Origin: Flavobacterium branchiarum
GTDB lineage: Bacteria > Bacteroidota > Bacteroidia > Flavobacteriales > Flavobacteriaceae
Assembly: GCF_030409845.1 (NCBI RefSeq)
Contig: NZ_JAUFQQ010000005.1
Location: 1,798,001 to 1,862,000, forward strand
Length of the DNA stretch: 64,000 nucleotides
Direction: 5' to 3'
A program made the translations under genes and the position numbers. The notes below the pieces were generated by a model that had not been told where the DNA came from, made no database searches, and was given only the letters and a program-made list of their open reading frames with translations. Position 1 is the first letter of the stretch. Every line of letters starts with the position of its first letter. This document shows, one piece after another, positions 20,356 to 28,855 of this stretch.

Positions 20356-21792
20356 ATGAAAAAAATACTCTTCTTCTTTCTTATATTCCATAAATCAATA
20401 TTAATAGGTCAAACCGTATTGAACTCATATCCTATGGATTTAAAAAAATACGATGAATATAATATGATTATGAATGTTGAGAATACAACAACACATGATG
20501 TTTTTGTTTTTGCTACAAATGCAGTCAACGTAACCATCTTAAAATACAACAGTGCTTTGTTTTTAACAGAACAACTTACTATTCCCCGTACCAATCTAGA
20601 AAACCATTCTATAATAGGATACAGTTTTAGCGAAGACGGAAATCCTACTTTGTATTGGGCTACGGACGATTACAAAAGTATTTTGGTGGTCAAATATTAT
20701 TTAGAGACTAAAACCTATAAAATGCTGAGTTATAATTCTCCCATTTCAAGCCAGTTTATAATAGCAACTTTTCAGAAGAATAATTTATTCTACATGATTA
20801 CTAAAGACTTGACAACACCTGCATTAATTGTTTATGTTTTTAAAAATGGTGTTGTTGAGGAAAAACTTTTTGATTTTTCTAGTTTTACTTTTCAAGATAA
20901 AAAAACAAAGCGCATCTCTTTTAATCAGGTTGTTACTGAAAACCTTATCGAAAAGATTGAATTAAATGAGTATAATCCTTTATTTAAAAGTTCAAAAAAG
21001 AGTAAGCTTTATATGTTTGATCAACATATCATTTTGACTTTAGATCATAATCCTACCCAAACACAAGTGTTTGATATCAATCTTGAAAACAATGATATTG
21101 TCGAAAAAATATTTACACAATCTGTTATAAATAATCCGAAAAAAATAAGCAACTCTTTTTTATATAATGACAAAATCTATCAGGTTAATGCAAGTCCAGA
21201 TGAACTTGTATTTGATATAAAAAATTTCAACTCTGGTGAAACCCTAAAAAGTTTTAAAGTCACGAAAAATGACACAATCCGTTTTAAAAGTTCTCCGCTA
21301 CTTGTTCAAGGAGAAAACCAAAGAACCAGAGAATTAAAGAACACAAGCAAGTTTTTACAGCGCCTTTCCAATTTAGATGCTGGCATATCTGTTTTTAAAA
21401 ACAGTCAGAATACATTGGTTACTGTAGGTGGTGTTCCAAAAATTGAAAAAAGATATTATACCGTTAATGATCAATTGTACACTTGGGACTTTGGCTCCTC
21501 TGCCGAAAGTGTCTTTTTTGAAAGTACTTTGAATGATACTGGTGATTTTATACAATTTGAACAACAACCTTATGCTTTTGATAATATCAATCAATTTTTA
21601 CAACAGAACAAAAAAGCTTTATTAGCTACTACCATAAAATTTAAAGATTTTTACATTTTAGGCTATTATGACAGTACAACAAAACAATACCTAATGCGAA
21701 AATTCACTGACGGATTTCCACCAGAGGAATCACTGAATCCAATCATAAACAAAGCGATTTTTTCAAAACCCTTTAAGGCAGACAAACCTTAA
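20356..21792 (+). CDS. Secreted protein of unknown function, 478 aa
   Basis: Not recognised. It begins with a signal peptide (MKKILFFFLIFHKSILIGQ, likely cut after Gly-Gln), so it is exported. The mature part is rich in beta-strand patterns with repeated units of two or three strands and aromatic residues. This resembles a propeller-like repeat protein, and the same overall style is seen in the secreted 494-aa protein further on. No catalytic motif or sorting domain is visible. It stands alone between a terminator and the ferritin gene. Confidence 0.6.
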   Translation: MKKILFFFLIFHKSILIGQTVLNSYPMDLKKYDEYNMIMNVENTTTHDVFVFATNAVNVTILKYNSALFLTEQLTIPRTNLENHSIIGYSFSEDGNPTLYWATDDYKSILVVKYYLETKTYKMLSYNSPISSQFIIATFQKNNLFYMITKDLTTPALIVYVFKNGVVEEKLFDFSSFTFQDKKTKRISFNQVVTENLIEKIELNEYNPLFKSSKKSKLYMFDQHIILTLDHNPTQTQVFDINLENNDIVEKIFTQSVINNPKKISNSFLYNDKIYQVNASPDELVFDIKNFNSGETLKSFKVTKNDTIRFKSSPLLVQGENQRTRELKNTSKFLQRLSNLDAGISVFKNSQNTLVTVGGVPKIEKRYYTVNDQLYTWDFGSSAESVFFESTLNDTGDFIQFEQQPYAFDNINQFLQQNKKALLATTIKFKDFYILGYYDSTTKQYLMRKFTDGFPPEESLNPIINKAIFSKPFKADKP

Positions 21793-21884
21793 TTTTATTG
21801 AGAATTAATCCAAATGTTGGCTCTTTTGAGGTTTCAAAAATGGGTTTAGATTATTTTTTTTAACTTTACAAAAAACTTACAATT

Positions 21885-22403
21885 ATGTTATCAAAAAATA
21901 TAGAAACAGCGCTGAACAAGCAAATCAGAATAGAAGCAGAATCTTCTCAAACTTATTTATCAATGGCTTGTTGGGCAGAGGCTCACGGTCTAGAAGGTAT
22001 TGCAGAATTTATGTACACACAATCTGATGAAGAGCGTGCACACATGCTAAAACTAGTTCGTTATGTTAACGAACGCGGTGGTTCAACTACAATTACTGAC
22101 CTTAAAGCTCCAAAAACTAGCTACGATACATTTAAAGAAATGTTTGAAGAGCTATACAAACATGAACTTTTCGTTTCTGAATCTATTAACGAATTAGTTC
22201 ATATTACTTTCTCAGAGAGAGATTATGCAACTCACAACTTCCTACAATGGTATGTTTCTGAGCAAATTGAAGAAGAAGCTACTGCTAAATCTATCCTAGA
22301 TAAAATTAATTTAATTGGTGATGATAAAGGTGGTTTGTACTTATTTGACAGAGATATTCAACAATTAACTGTAACTAGTTCAATCGCAATTAATCCTAAA
22401 TAG
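21885..22403 (+). CDS. ftnA: Non-haem ferritin, 172 aa
   Basis: Iron-storage protein forming a 24-subunit cage with ferroxidase activity, cytoplasmic. The four-helix bundle is clear: helix A has LNKQIRIEAESSQTYLSMAC with the ferroxidase Glu, helix B has MYTQSDEERAHMLKLVRYVN with the EExxH metal site, and helix C/D has FLQWYVSEQIEEEATAKSIL with QIEEE. Length fits FtnA. There is no haem-binding Met as in bacterioferritin. A TAACTTTAC sequence just upstream is a weak variant of the -7 box. It is followed closely by a Lys/Cys-rich mini-gene with its own promoter. Confidence 0.95.
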   Translation: MLSKNIETALNKQIRIEAESSQTYLSMACWAEAHGLEGIAEFMYTQSDEERAHMLKLVRYVNERGGSTTITDLKAPKTSYDTFKEMFEELYKHELFVSESINELVHITFSERDYATHNFLQWYVSEQIEEEATAKSILDKINLIGDDKGGLYLFDRDIQQLTVTSSIAINPK

Positions 22404-22435
22404 TTAAAGTTTATTTAGAATATATAAAAATAACT

Positions 22436-22444
22436 TATATTTGT
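22436..22444 (+). promoter_or_regulatory. -7 promoter box for the Lys/Cys-rich mini-gene
   Basis: TATATTTGT matches TAnnTTTG. Transcription would begin near 22450, leaving about 20 nt before a TTG codon and no ATG start, which supports TTG as the real start. Confidence 0.65.
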
Positions 22445-22468
22445 CCCAGTTTTATAATTCAACACAAA

Positions 22469-22657
22469 TTGGGAAAAGATAAAGTAAAAGACAAGGACAA
22501 GAAAAAGGATAAAAAGAAGAAGAAGAAAAAAGAAATCCTTGACAAATTAAAGCGTGCAGATAACTGTAAATCCTCTTGTTGTGATAAATACAAAAAGAGC
22601 GAAAGCAAACGTTGCAGTCGTTGCCCTATGTTTGATCTTATCAAAAAAGTTGCTTAA
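22469..22657 (+). CDS. Lysine-rich, cysteine-rich mini-protein with TTG start, 62 aa
   Basis: Not assigned to a family. Residues 1-25 are almost entirely Lys and Asp (MGKDKVKDKDKK and on). The second half carries five Cys as C..SCC...C..C (CKSSCCDKYKKS, then RCSRCP), which could bind a metal or iron-sulfur centre. There is no in-frame ATG upstream or at the start; TTG at 22469 follows its own -7 box by about 25 nt. It is bounded by a strong terminator, so it is a separate small transcription unit right after ferritin. A role in metal homeostasis is conjecture from context. Confidence 0.65.
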   Translation: MGKDKVKDKDKKKDKKKKKKKEILDKLKRADNCKSSCCDKYKKSESKRCSRCPMFDLIKKVA

Positions 22658-22677
22658 CAATATATATTAGCTATATA

Positions 22678-22710
22678 AAAATGCTCTCTTCATCGAGAGC
22701 ATTTTTTTTG
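22678..22710 (+). terminator. Intrinsic terminator of the mini-gene
   Basis: ATGCTCTC-ttcatc-GAGAGCAT followed by eight T. Perfect stem. Confidence 0.9.
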
Positions 22711-22759
22711 TGACTAAACTAGTTCTCCTAATTTTTTACTTTTCAACAACTAATGAAAT

Positions 22760-23257
22760 ATGAATAACAAAAGTCCACAGTCTAAATACATTCCGTTTAT
22801 AGAAAGATTAGACATTTTTATGATCCTGATTTATTTTGGCCAACTAATTCTTGCTACAATGTTTATCGCTTTCAGTAGCTATGAAATAGCTATGACTATT
22901 GGTAAAGCAATGACCTCACTATATGTTATATTCCTTATTGGATTTTGTTTTCTTTTACTTTCCTTATATGCTATCATAAAAGCATTTCGATCAGCAATTA
23001 TTTTCATAAATGACGTTGAAATAAACAGTAAAACCATTACTCTGAGAGGATATAAATACAATGCAAAATGGGAAGTAGTACTAAACACCAAAAAGATTGA
23101 CATTTGCATTAAAGAGCAAACAAGGTACAGGAGAAATTCTGTTTATTATCTAGAGTTTCTAGATGAAGATGACTCAAAATACTATTTAAACACATCCATT
23201 TATTGGAGCTACGAAGAAATCTTGAACGTATATAACGAAATCAGAAAAGTAAAATAA
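22760..23257 (+). CDS. Membrane protein of unknown function, 165 aa
   Basis: Not recognised. It has two transmembrane segments at about residues 18-42 and 50-78, followed by a roughly 85-residue soluble C-terminal domain (INSKTITLRGYKYNAKWEVV onward) with alternating strands, probably facing the cytoplasm. No signal peptide or catalytic motif is visible. A degraded copy of its middle part lies at 25801-25985, so the gene has been duplicated locally. A bidirectional terminator separates it from the next, convergent gene. Confidence 0.65.
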   Translation: MNNKSPQSKYIPFIERLDIFMILIYFGQLILATMFIAFSSYEIAMTIGKAMTSLYVIFLIGFCFLLLSLYAIIKAFRSAIIFINDVEINSKTITLRGYKYNAKWEVVLNTKKIDICIKEQTRYRRNSVYYLEFLDEDDSKYYLNTSIYWSYEEILNVYNEIRKVK

Positions 23258-23313
23258 AAATAGAATTGGCTTCTTAAAGGCTAATTCGTTACTTAACTTG
23301 TTTTGTTGACATG

Positions 23314-23356
23314 AAAAAGCCCCCAAATAGTGTCTAACTTTTTAGGGGCTTTTTTA
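23314..23356. terminator. Bidirectional terminator between convergent genes
   Basis: AAAAAGCCCC and GGGGCTTTTTT around a 20-nt loop, with A and T runs on both sides; it serves the plus-strand membrane-protein gene and the minus-strand outer-membrane gene. Confidence 0.8.
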
Positions 23357-23410
23357 TACAGTCACTTCTTTTGTAAATGCTGGTTGTTATGTCAGCTTTT
23401 GTAAATTTAA

Positions 23411-24103
23411 CTAGTTTCCAAAACCAATTATTAAGCCAAGCTGAAAATAAAATGCGGTGTTTTTTTCTTCTAGGTTGTCAAATTTCATTACCGACATTGG
23501 ACTTCTAACGTAATATTCTCTCGTATTATTAGATACACCAATTCCCAATACAATTTCATAAAGAAAATTCTTGTCAGAAAAGAATTGACTTCCTACCTGT
23601 AGTGCTATTCCTTTTTTGTTTTTTGTATCCAATGCATCATCACCCAAATTATAAGAACTATCGTAACTTCTTGTTGTGTTTTTTGTAAATGCCTGTAAAC
23701 CTACAAACCATCCGTCTAATGCATTTGTAATGCGAGAAGGATAATATTTCACACCAAAACGAAAAGCATTATCCGTTTCGGGTTTTTTATCTAAATCTTC
23801 ATTCTTTAACTGGTCGAAATAATTATCATTTGAAAAATAAGCATACGTAACAGCCGCCGAAGCCTCTAAACTTATTTTTTTAGCTATTCGATATTCTACA
23901 ATTATAGGAAACTCTTGAGAAACTAAAGAGGTTAAATCTGTCTTTATAGCCCATCGATAGGAATTGTCAGAATTATCTTTTTCAGACTGATCTGCATTAT
24001 AAACCTTTATTGCAGAACTCCCAACATTTTGTTCTTCAGTTGATTGCGAAAAAGCAACAGTATTAACAAGGATAATAGTAAATAAAAGGGTGATTTTTTT
24101 CAT
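23411..24103 (-). CDS. Probable outer-membrane beta-barrel protein, 230 aa
   Basis: Signal peptide MKKITLLFTIILVNTVAFSQ. The mature part shows amphipathic strands with aromatic girdles (WAIKTDLTSLVSQ, FPIIVEYRIAKKISLEASA, FRFGVKYYPS, WFVGLQAFT). It ends FYFQLGLIIGFGN, in line with a small barrel of about eight strands with a C-terminal aromatic/polar end. Ligand or role unknown. It is divergent from the secreted 494-aa gene, with only about 60 bp between starts, so the two may share control. Confidence 0.7.
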   Translation of the reverse strand: MKKITLLFTIILVNTVAFSQSTEEQNVGSSAIKVYNADQSEKDNSDNSYRWAIKTDLTSLVSQEFPIIVEYRIAKKISLEASAAVTYAYFSNDNYFDQLKNEDLDKKPETDNAFRFGVKYYPSRITNALDGWFVGLQAFTKNTTRSYDSSYNLGDDALDTKNKKGIALQVGSQFFSDKNFLYEIVLGIGVSNNTREYYVRSPMSVMKFDNLEEKNTAFYFQLGLIIGFGN

Positions 24104-24135
24104 TTCACTAGTAGGTTAAGACTGCGAAAATAACT

Positions 24136-24143
24136 TATTTTTG
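24136..24143 (+). promoter_or_regulatory. -7 promoter box for the 494-aa secreted protein
   Basis: TATTTTTG (then G) matches TAnnTTTG. It overlaps a possible upstream TTG start at 24141, which is therefore rejected in favour of the ATG at 24162. Confidence 0.65.
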
Positions 24144-24161
24144 GATAAAAAAAATACAAAA

Positions 24162-25646
24162 ATGAAATATTTTAGTTTACTTTTCTTACTAGTATGTGTT
24201 CAGAGCTTTTCTCAAAATGTAAGTTTGAGATGGTCTGATAAATTTAAATCGAACGGAAATGAGGTTATAGTAGGTGGTAAAAGTGGCAATTATTACACCC
24301 GAAATACGACAAAAGATAATAACTTGATTTTTAAAACTTTTGATGACAAAGCTGTCTTGAGAAAAGAAAGCGATGCTGATTTTAAATTAGCAAAAATTGA
24401 ATATGAATATGTTAAGAATTATTTTTTAGGTAAAGATATTATTCACATTTTATCGGAACACAAAAGAAAGAAGAAAACATTGTCAATTTATGCTTCTAAA
24501 ACAAACAAAGACTTTGAGCCAATTGATGAAACAATGGTTTTAAGCGAAGTAAACTACAAGGATATGGTAAAATATGGAGTAAAAATGTCTCCTGATTCTA
24601 CCAAAATCGTAGTTTGGACAGAGCTAAAAGGAAAAAAGAAAAGCAAACCTAATTCTATTGAATATAAAATTTTTGACACAAAATTAAAAAATGTCTTAAA
24701 AGAAAAGACTGTAATTTTACCTCAAAATGCAGAAGACATGAGAGTTTATAATTGTCTTATTGATGATTACCTGAATTTTTATGTCAATTCACAGATAACT
24801 AAACCAAAAAAAGAGCAAAAGAAAGAAGAATCTGAAACCTATTATAGTGTATTTGTATATGGTAAAAATGATGAACTTAAAAATATAGCTTGCGACTATA
24901 AAAACAAATTCATTGACTCTTATTATTTGAACATAACAAAAGATAATACTCTTATTTGTACTGGATTTTTATCTCCTATTATAAAAGGATTTTTAAAAAG
25001 TAAAAAGAGAGAGATGGTCTCTGATGAAATATTTATCGTAAAAAATGATTGTAAAACGCTTGCAGAGAAAGAAAATAAAGTAATTAGTGTTAGCTCATTA
25101 TATCCAGAGAAAGTAAGTAAGGTGTCCGAATATGTTCCTTATAAAGTTAGAGAAGTTCACGAACTAAATGACGGTAGCCTCTCTATTGTTGCAGAACAAT
25201 ATAAAGCAGTTTATCATTCCGGATATAAAGGAAATGGCTATTTTGTATACTATTATTGTGATATTGCGGTAATAAACCTGGATAATAAATCTCAAGTAAA
25301 AGGAATGGTGAAAATTCCTAAATACCAACAGGATGTGAGAAACCCATCATTGTTAACTACTACTTACAAAGGCAAAACCTATGTAGTCTATGAAGATGAA
25401 ACTAAAAATGACAACGTAAATACGGATAAAGAAATCAAAAAGAGTACATCTAGTATTTTCTCAAGAGACAAGAATAATTCCTTATTTCTTGTTACGGTTA
25501 ATGCAAAAGGTGAAATGAAAAAAGAGATTATATATTCTTATGATAAAAGTGAAATTAGATCCAATTTTAGTAAATGTGAAGTAATTAAAGATGGTGAAAT
25601 CATGCTAAATGCCAATGACTATATTGGTATCTTGAAAATCAAATAA
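24162..25646 (+). CDS. Secreted protein of unknown function, 494 aa
   Basis: Not recognised. The ATG at 24162 gives an immediate, well-formed signal peptide (MKYFSLLFLLVCVQSFSQ), and the -7 box sits just upstream. The mature protein is beta-rich with repeated strand-turn units (for example SPDSTKIVVWTELKGKKK and LNDGSLSIVAEQYKAVY), suggesting a propeller-like fold similar in style to the 478-aa protein at 20356. Lys content is high. The final ~85 nt of this gene also occur, slightly changed, as an isolated fragment at 30328-30415, showing local duplication and loss. Confidence 0.65.
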   Translation: MKYFSLLFLLVCVQSFSQNVSLRWSDKFKSNGNEVIVGGKSGNYYTRNTTKDNNLIFKTFDDKAVLRKESDADFKLAKIEYEYVKNYFLGKDIIHILSEHKRKKKTLSIYASKTNKDFEPIDETMVLSEVNYKDMVKYGVKMSPDSTKIVVWTELKGKKKSKPNSIEYKIFDTKLKNVLKEKTVILPQNAEDMRVYNCLIDDYLNFYVNSQITKPKKEQKKEESETYYSVFVYGKNDELKNIACDYKNKFIDSYYLNITKDNTLICTGFLSPIIKGFLKSKKREMVSDEIFIVKNDCKTLAEKENKVISVSSLYPEKVSKVSEYVPYKVREVHELNDGSLSIVAEQYKAVYHSGYKGNGYFVYYYCDIAVINLDNKSQVKGMVKIPKYQQDVRNPSLLTTTYKGKTYVVYEDETKNDNVNTDKEIKKSTSSIFSRDKNNSLFLVTVNAKGEMKKEIIYSYDKSEIRSNFSKCEVIKDGEIMLNANDYIGILKIK

Positions 25647-25764
25647 ATCTCTTACTTTATTAATAGAATACATTTTATGTACTTTACTGAAAAGAAAGCA
25701 CAAGCTCGTAAAGCATAATGGTATTTATAATATAGTATTCAATCTTAACGCTAGAAATCAGCAT

Positions 25765-25788
25765 AAAAAACGCCAATAGGCGTTTTTT
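25765..25788 (+). terminator. Intrinsic terminator
   Basis: AAAAAACGCC-aata-GGCGTTTTTT, a compact perfect hairpin ending in T's, about 120 nt after the 494-aa gene. Confidence 0.85.
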
Positions 25789-25800
25789 CCTTTTTATATA

Positions 25801-25985
25801 TGTTCTTTGTTTCCCTATTACATTCATTACATGCTATCTTAAAAAGCTTTTCAGTAAACAGCTATTTTTTATTAACGTCGTTGAACTCAATAGTAAAACG
25901 ATACTAACGAGAGGGTACTAATACAATTCAAAATGGTAAAGGGTATTAAATAACAAAAAGATTGATTTTGACATAAAGAACATCA
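25801..25985 (+). pseudogene. Degraded copy of the 165-aa membrane-protein gene
   Basis: The stretch aligns with positions about 22945-23115: shared words include tgctatc-taaaa-agc, aacagtaaaac/aatagtaaaacg, tacaat-caaaatgg and caaaaagattga. Several indels and substitutions break every frame, and the ends are missing. It shows that a second copy of the membrane-protein gene once lay here. The remaining spacer to 26234 is AT-rich with nothing else recognised. Confidence 0.65.
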
Positions 25986-26234
25986 CTTCTTAACAGTAAG
26001 AAACAGTCTCAAAATTAATTTTATCCAAGAATAGCATAACACCTTAACTTAGCAAATTAATACTATTTGACAAAAAATTAGTTCAGTATTTTTTCGAAAT
26101 CCCCTATAAATGTAAGTTATTACATTTGTTTTAATTAGACCAAGTCTTTATTTGTAAGAAATTATTATATATTTACATATAGATAACTCATTACATGCTA
26201 CTTGACATTACTAATAATTGATACAATTAAGAAT

Positions 26235-26888
26235 ATGGCTACTTTAGGAATATTAAAATTAGACAATGTAGAATATAGGTTAATCACATTTAACTATAAA
26301 TCTACACAACCACTCGACGCAATGGGCAAACCATCTGGAAAGCCTACTGGATGCTTAATTGATTTAACAATTGAATCTGACAGTAGCACCGCTCTTTTAC
26401 AATGGACTCTTAACAATGAGGCGAAGGACGGTATAATTATATTTTATAAAGCTGATGCGATGAGCAAATTTAAAGATGTTGAATTTAAAAAAGCATATTG
26501 TATCTCTCATTATGAAATATTTGAAGCTAACGGAACGCTACCCATGCGTCAATTGATAAGAATATACGAATCAAGACAAGAAATTGCTAAAAAAGAAATT
26601 GCTCCACCTAAACAACTAATACAACAAGAACCTGAAAAAAAAATAATTGAAATCAAATGGATGTGTGGGAAAATGAAGGATTCTATAAATGAAGCAGGCA
26701 TCGGAGAAAAAACAAGTTTTTTAGTCAAAACTGAAAATTACAAACAAGGTGAAACAATAACTATAATAGTTGATGAAGCAGACGGAAAAGACCTAAAAAC
26801 CAACACTAAAGAAATCTCTTATAGTGGCAAAGTAAATGCTGAGGGTATTGCAGAACTAAAAGAGCAAGTAAAAATACAAACCGTATAA
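26235..26888 (+). CDS. Type VI secretion tube protein TssD (Hcp) with C-terminal extension, 217 aa
   Basis: TssD is the Bacteroidota Hcp, which stacks into the type VI secretion tube and can carry fused cargo. Residues 1-115 show the family pattern: MATLGILKLDNVEYRLITFNY, a D-A-x-GKPSGKPTG turn, IDLTIESDSSTALLQWTLN and DGIIIFYKADAMSKFKDVEF. After a Lys/Pro/Gln linker (about 118-135), residues 136-217 (IIEIKWMCGKMKDSI onward) form an extra beta-sandwich-like domain not found in plain Hcp. It may be an adaptor for the next gene. The ATG at 26235 is chosen over an upstream in-frame start because the family begins at this Met. No tss structural genes are in the window. Confidence 0.8.
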   Translation: MATLGILKLDNVEYRLITFNYKSTQPLDAMGKPSGKPTGCLIDLTIESDSSTALLQWTLNNEAKDGIIIFYKADAMSKFKDVEFKKAYCISHYEIFEANGTLPMRQLIRIYESRQEIAKKEIAPPKQLIQQEPEKKIIEIKWMCGKMKDSINEAGIGEKTSFLVKTENYKQGETITIIVDEADGKDLKTNTKEISYSGKVNAEGIAELKEQVKIQTV

Positions 26889-26898
26889 AAACAACCAA

Positions 26899-27682
26899 AT
26901 GGATAGAATTTTTAGAATTAAATCAGTTAACGGAGATACAAGCTTCCAACACGTACAATTAAAGATCACCCCAAATGTCGATGGAGATTATTTTGACATG
27001 CAAGGAAATTATTTAGGCTCAACCGAAAATAGCAAAAAAAAAATTTATATTATTGGTCGTGATTCTTTAGCAATGCCATATTCGATGAGTTACATTCCCG
27101 GAGATTTCTTTGATAAACAAGTTTCTTTTACAGGAACAGGAAATATTGTAAATTTAAGAGCAGGCACAAAATACGGGACTATAATAACTGATGTATTGAG
27201 AGATATGCAGTTAATCGTTGCTAAAAAAATTATGAATCATTATTATACTGATGCAAGGTTATGATTTGAATGAACTGAAGTATAAAACTATCACGCAGGT
27301 TCCCAGCAAAATACCAGGAGGAACATTTGCCTTAACGAGAGTGGGAGGTGCAACACCTCATTCGGAAGAGCTAAGAGAAGGAGAAAAAGATATAAGTGTA
27401 AATCTTTTGCATTTCGGAACTCATATAATTACTGGTTGGGATGCAATAAATCTTTTTTCTCATGAAAGAGGACAACACATGGTGGATCTTATGAAATATA
27501 AAGAAACTATCTACACTGTTTTCTCTGGTCCTCATGAAATCGAGCGTCGAGCCTATATGTTTCAGATAAATCATCCAAGCTGGACAAAAACTACCCCTGA
27601 ATTTAAAAAACAAATTTGGTATGTAATTTCACAGTATGTACATAAAACAGAATATGAACCTTATTTTAAAGAGTTAATATGA
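26899..27682 (+). pseudogene. Probable type VI cargo/effector gene split by a frameshift
   Basis: Two overlapping frames, 26899-27264 and 27251-27682, make one continuous protein of about 260 residues if one A is removed near 27256 (gcaaggt read as gcaggt), joining NHYYTDA to GYDLNELKYKT. The N-terminal part has a DGDYFDMQGNYLGS stretch of a kind common in Bacteroidota polymorphic-toxin proteins. The C-terminal part has SHERGQHMVDLMKYKE then EIERRAYMFQINHPSW, reminiscent of metal-dependent hydrolase helices, although the spacing is HExxxH rather than HExxH. It lies 10 nt after tssD and overlaps the first lipoprotein. Either a true pseudogene or a sequencing error. Confidence 0.6.
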
Positions 27683-28128
27683 AAAAATATATAATTTTAG
27701 CTTTATTGTGTTTATCATGTAATGTAAAATCTAAGAAAGATGAACCTTGTGTACAGAAAATGGAATACTTTCCTCTTTTGGACATGCTAGTTCCTGAATC
27801 AGCGATTGTGGTATATGTTGACGATAAAGAAGGTTACTTGCAAAAAAAAATCAGTTTTAAAAAACTTAAGGAAGTAATATTATACTCGATAAAAGAAGAA
27901 GATAGGAGGTATTTTCGTATAGCAATTCCTGAATCGATATTAGATAAAGTTGAAGATAATACTATAATTTTTTCGATTTCTACTAACTATTTCCGTCCAG
28001 ATATTTTAATAGATGATGTAAGAAGAGAGAACAAATGGACACCTGAACAAATTCAAAAAGCTATAGAAGGTGATATTGGTTTCGTATTCAAAAAAGATAC
28101 AATTAGGGTAAAAATGTGTCAAAAATGA
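27679..28128 (+). CDS. Lipoprotein, putative immunity protein, first of three paralogues, 149 aa
   Basis: Begins MKKYIILALLCLSCN, a lipoprotein signal with the lipidated Cys at position 14. The mature part is about 135 residues: a strand-rich core (VVYVDDKEGYLQKKISF, VILYSIKEEDRRYF) and a conserved tail RRENKWTPEQIQKAIEGDIG. The ATG overlaps the stop of the upstream cargo-like frame as ATGA, so it is translationally coupled to it. Lipoproteins directly behind type VI or polymorphic-toxin genes are often periplasmic immunity proteins; here that is inferred from position alone. It is paralogous to the next two genes. Confidence 0.65.
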   Translation: MKKYIILALLCLSCNVKSKKDEPCVQKMEYFPLLDMLVPESAIVVYVDDKEGYLQKKISFKKLKEVILYSIKEEDRRYFRIAIPESILDKVEDNTIIFSISTNYFRPDILIDDVRRENKWTPEQIQKAIEGDIGFVFKKDTIRVKMCQK

Positions 28129-28571
28129 GAAAATATATAATTTTAGTTTTATTGTGTGTATCATGCAATTTAAAACCCAAAAAAGAAGATCCTTGTGTAA
28201 CGAAAATAGAATACATTTCGCAATTAGATATGCTTGTACCTGAATCAGCAATCAATGTCTATATTGAAGATAAAGAAGGCTTCTTACAAGAAAAATTAGC
28301 TTTTAAGGAACTTAAGGGTGTGATATTGTATTCCATAAAAGAAGAAAATCGAGAAGATTTTCATTCGTATCCTGATCTAATACCATCCAAAACAGATAAT
28401 AATATTGTAATCTTAAAAATTTTAACGGCATATTTCCATCCAAATATCTATATCAAAGGTGTAAGAAGAGAAAATAAATGGACACCTGAACAAATCCAAA
28501 AAGCAATAGATGGGGATATTGGTTTCGTATTTGAGAAAGATACCATAAGGGTGAAAAAGTGTCAAAAATGA
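28125..28571 (+). CDS. Lipoprotein, second tandem paralogue, 148 aa
   Basis: Close relative of the preceding gene: MRKYIILVLLCVSCN signal with lipidated Cys14, then LDMLVPESAINVYIEDKEGF and VRRENKWTPEQIQKAIDGDI as shared blocks. The middle (SYPDLIPSKTDNNIV) has diverged most. The ATG overlaps the previous stop as ATGA, so a longer GTG-started version (28116) is not needed. Tandem, diverging copies fit the way immunity genes accumulate against variable toxins. Confidence 0.7.
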   Translation: MRKYIILVLLCVSCNLKPKKEDPCVTKIEYISQLDMLVPESAINVYIEDKEGFLQEKLAFKELKGVILYSIKEENREDFHSYPDLIPSKTDNNIVILKILTAYFHPNIYIKGVRRENKWTPEQIQKAIDGDIGFVFEKDTIRVKKCQK

Positions 28572-28855
28572 GGAAATGTATAGTTTGGCTTTCAGTATTC
28601 ATAATTTCTTGTAATTTAGATAAAAATGTCAATCCAATAGTTTGTATTGAACTAATGCAATACTATGAGCCTCCAAGGCGTAATATGAGCCAACCTAGTG
28701 TGATTATTAACGTCAAAGTTGAAGATACATTAGTTTCCCAAAAAATAGAAAGAGGGCAGTTAAATGGGCTCGTCATATATTCAGTAAAAAAAGAAGATAG
28801 AAATCGCTTTTTTAGGGCTACACAAATATTAGAACAATTGTATTGTCAGTCTTAA
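28568..28855 (+). pseudogene. Third tandem lipoprotein paralogue, C-terminally truncated
   Basis: MRKCIVWLSVFIISCN gives a lipoprotein signal. The frame follows its neighbours as far as LVIYSVKKEDRNRFFRA, then ends with an unrelated TQILEQLYCQS. About 55 residues, including the conserved NKWTPEQIQKAI tail, are missing. The truncation point is next to the left edge of the downstream duplication (28803). The start overlaps the previous stop as ATGA. The stop shares TTAA with the convergent minus-strand lipoprotein gene. It could still be expressed, but probably is a remnant. Confidence 0.65.

Noticed and set aside
27460..27480. HERGQH as a zinc-protease HExxH motif
   Set aside because: The spacing is HExxxH, one residue too long, so a protease claim is not supported.
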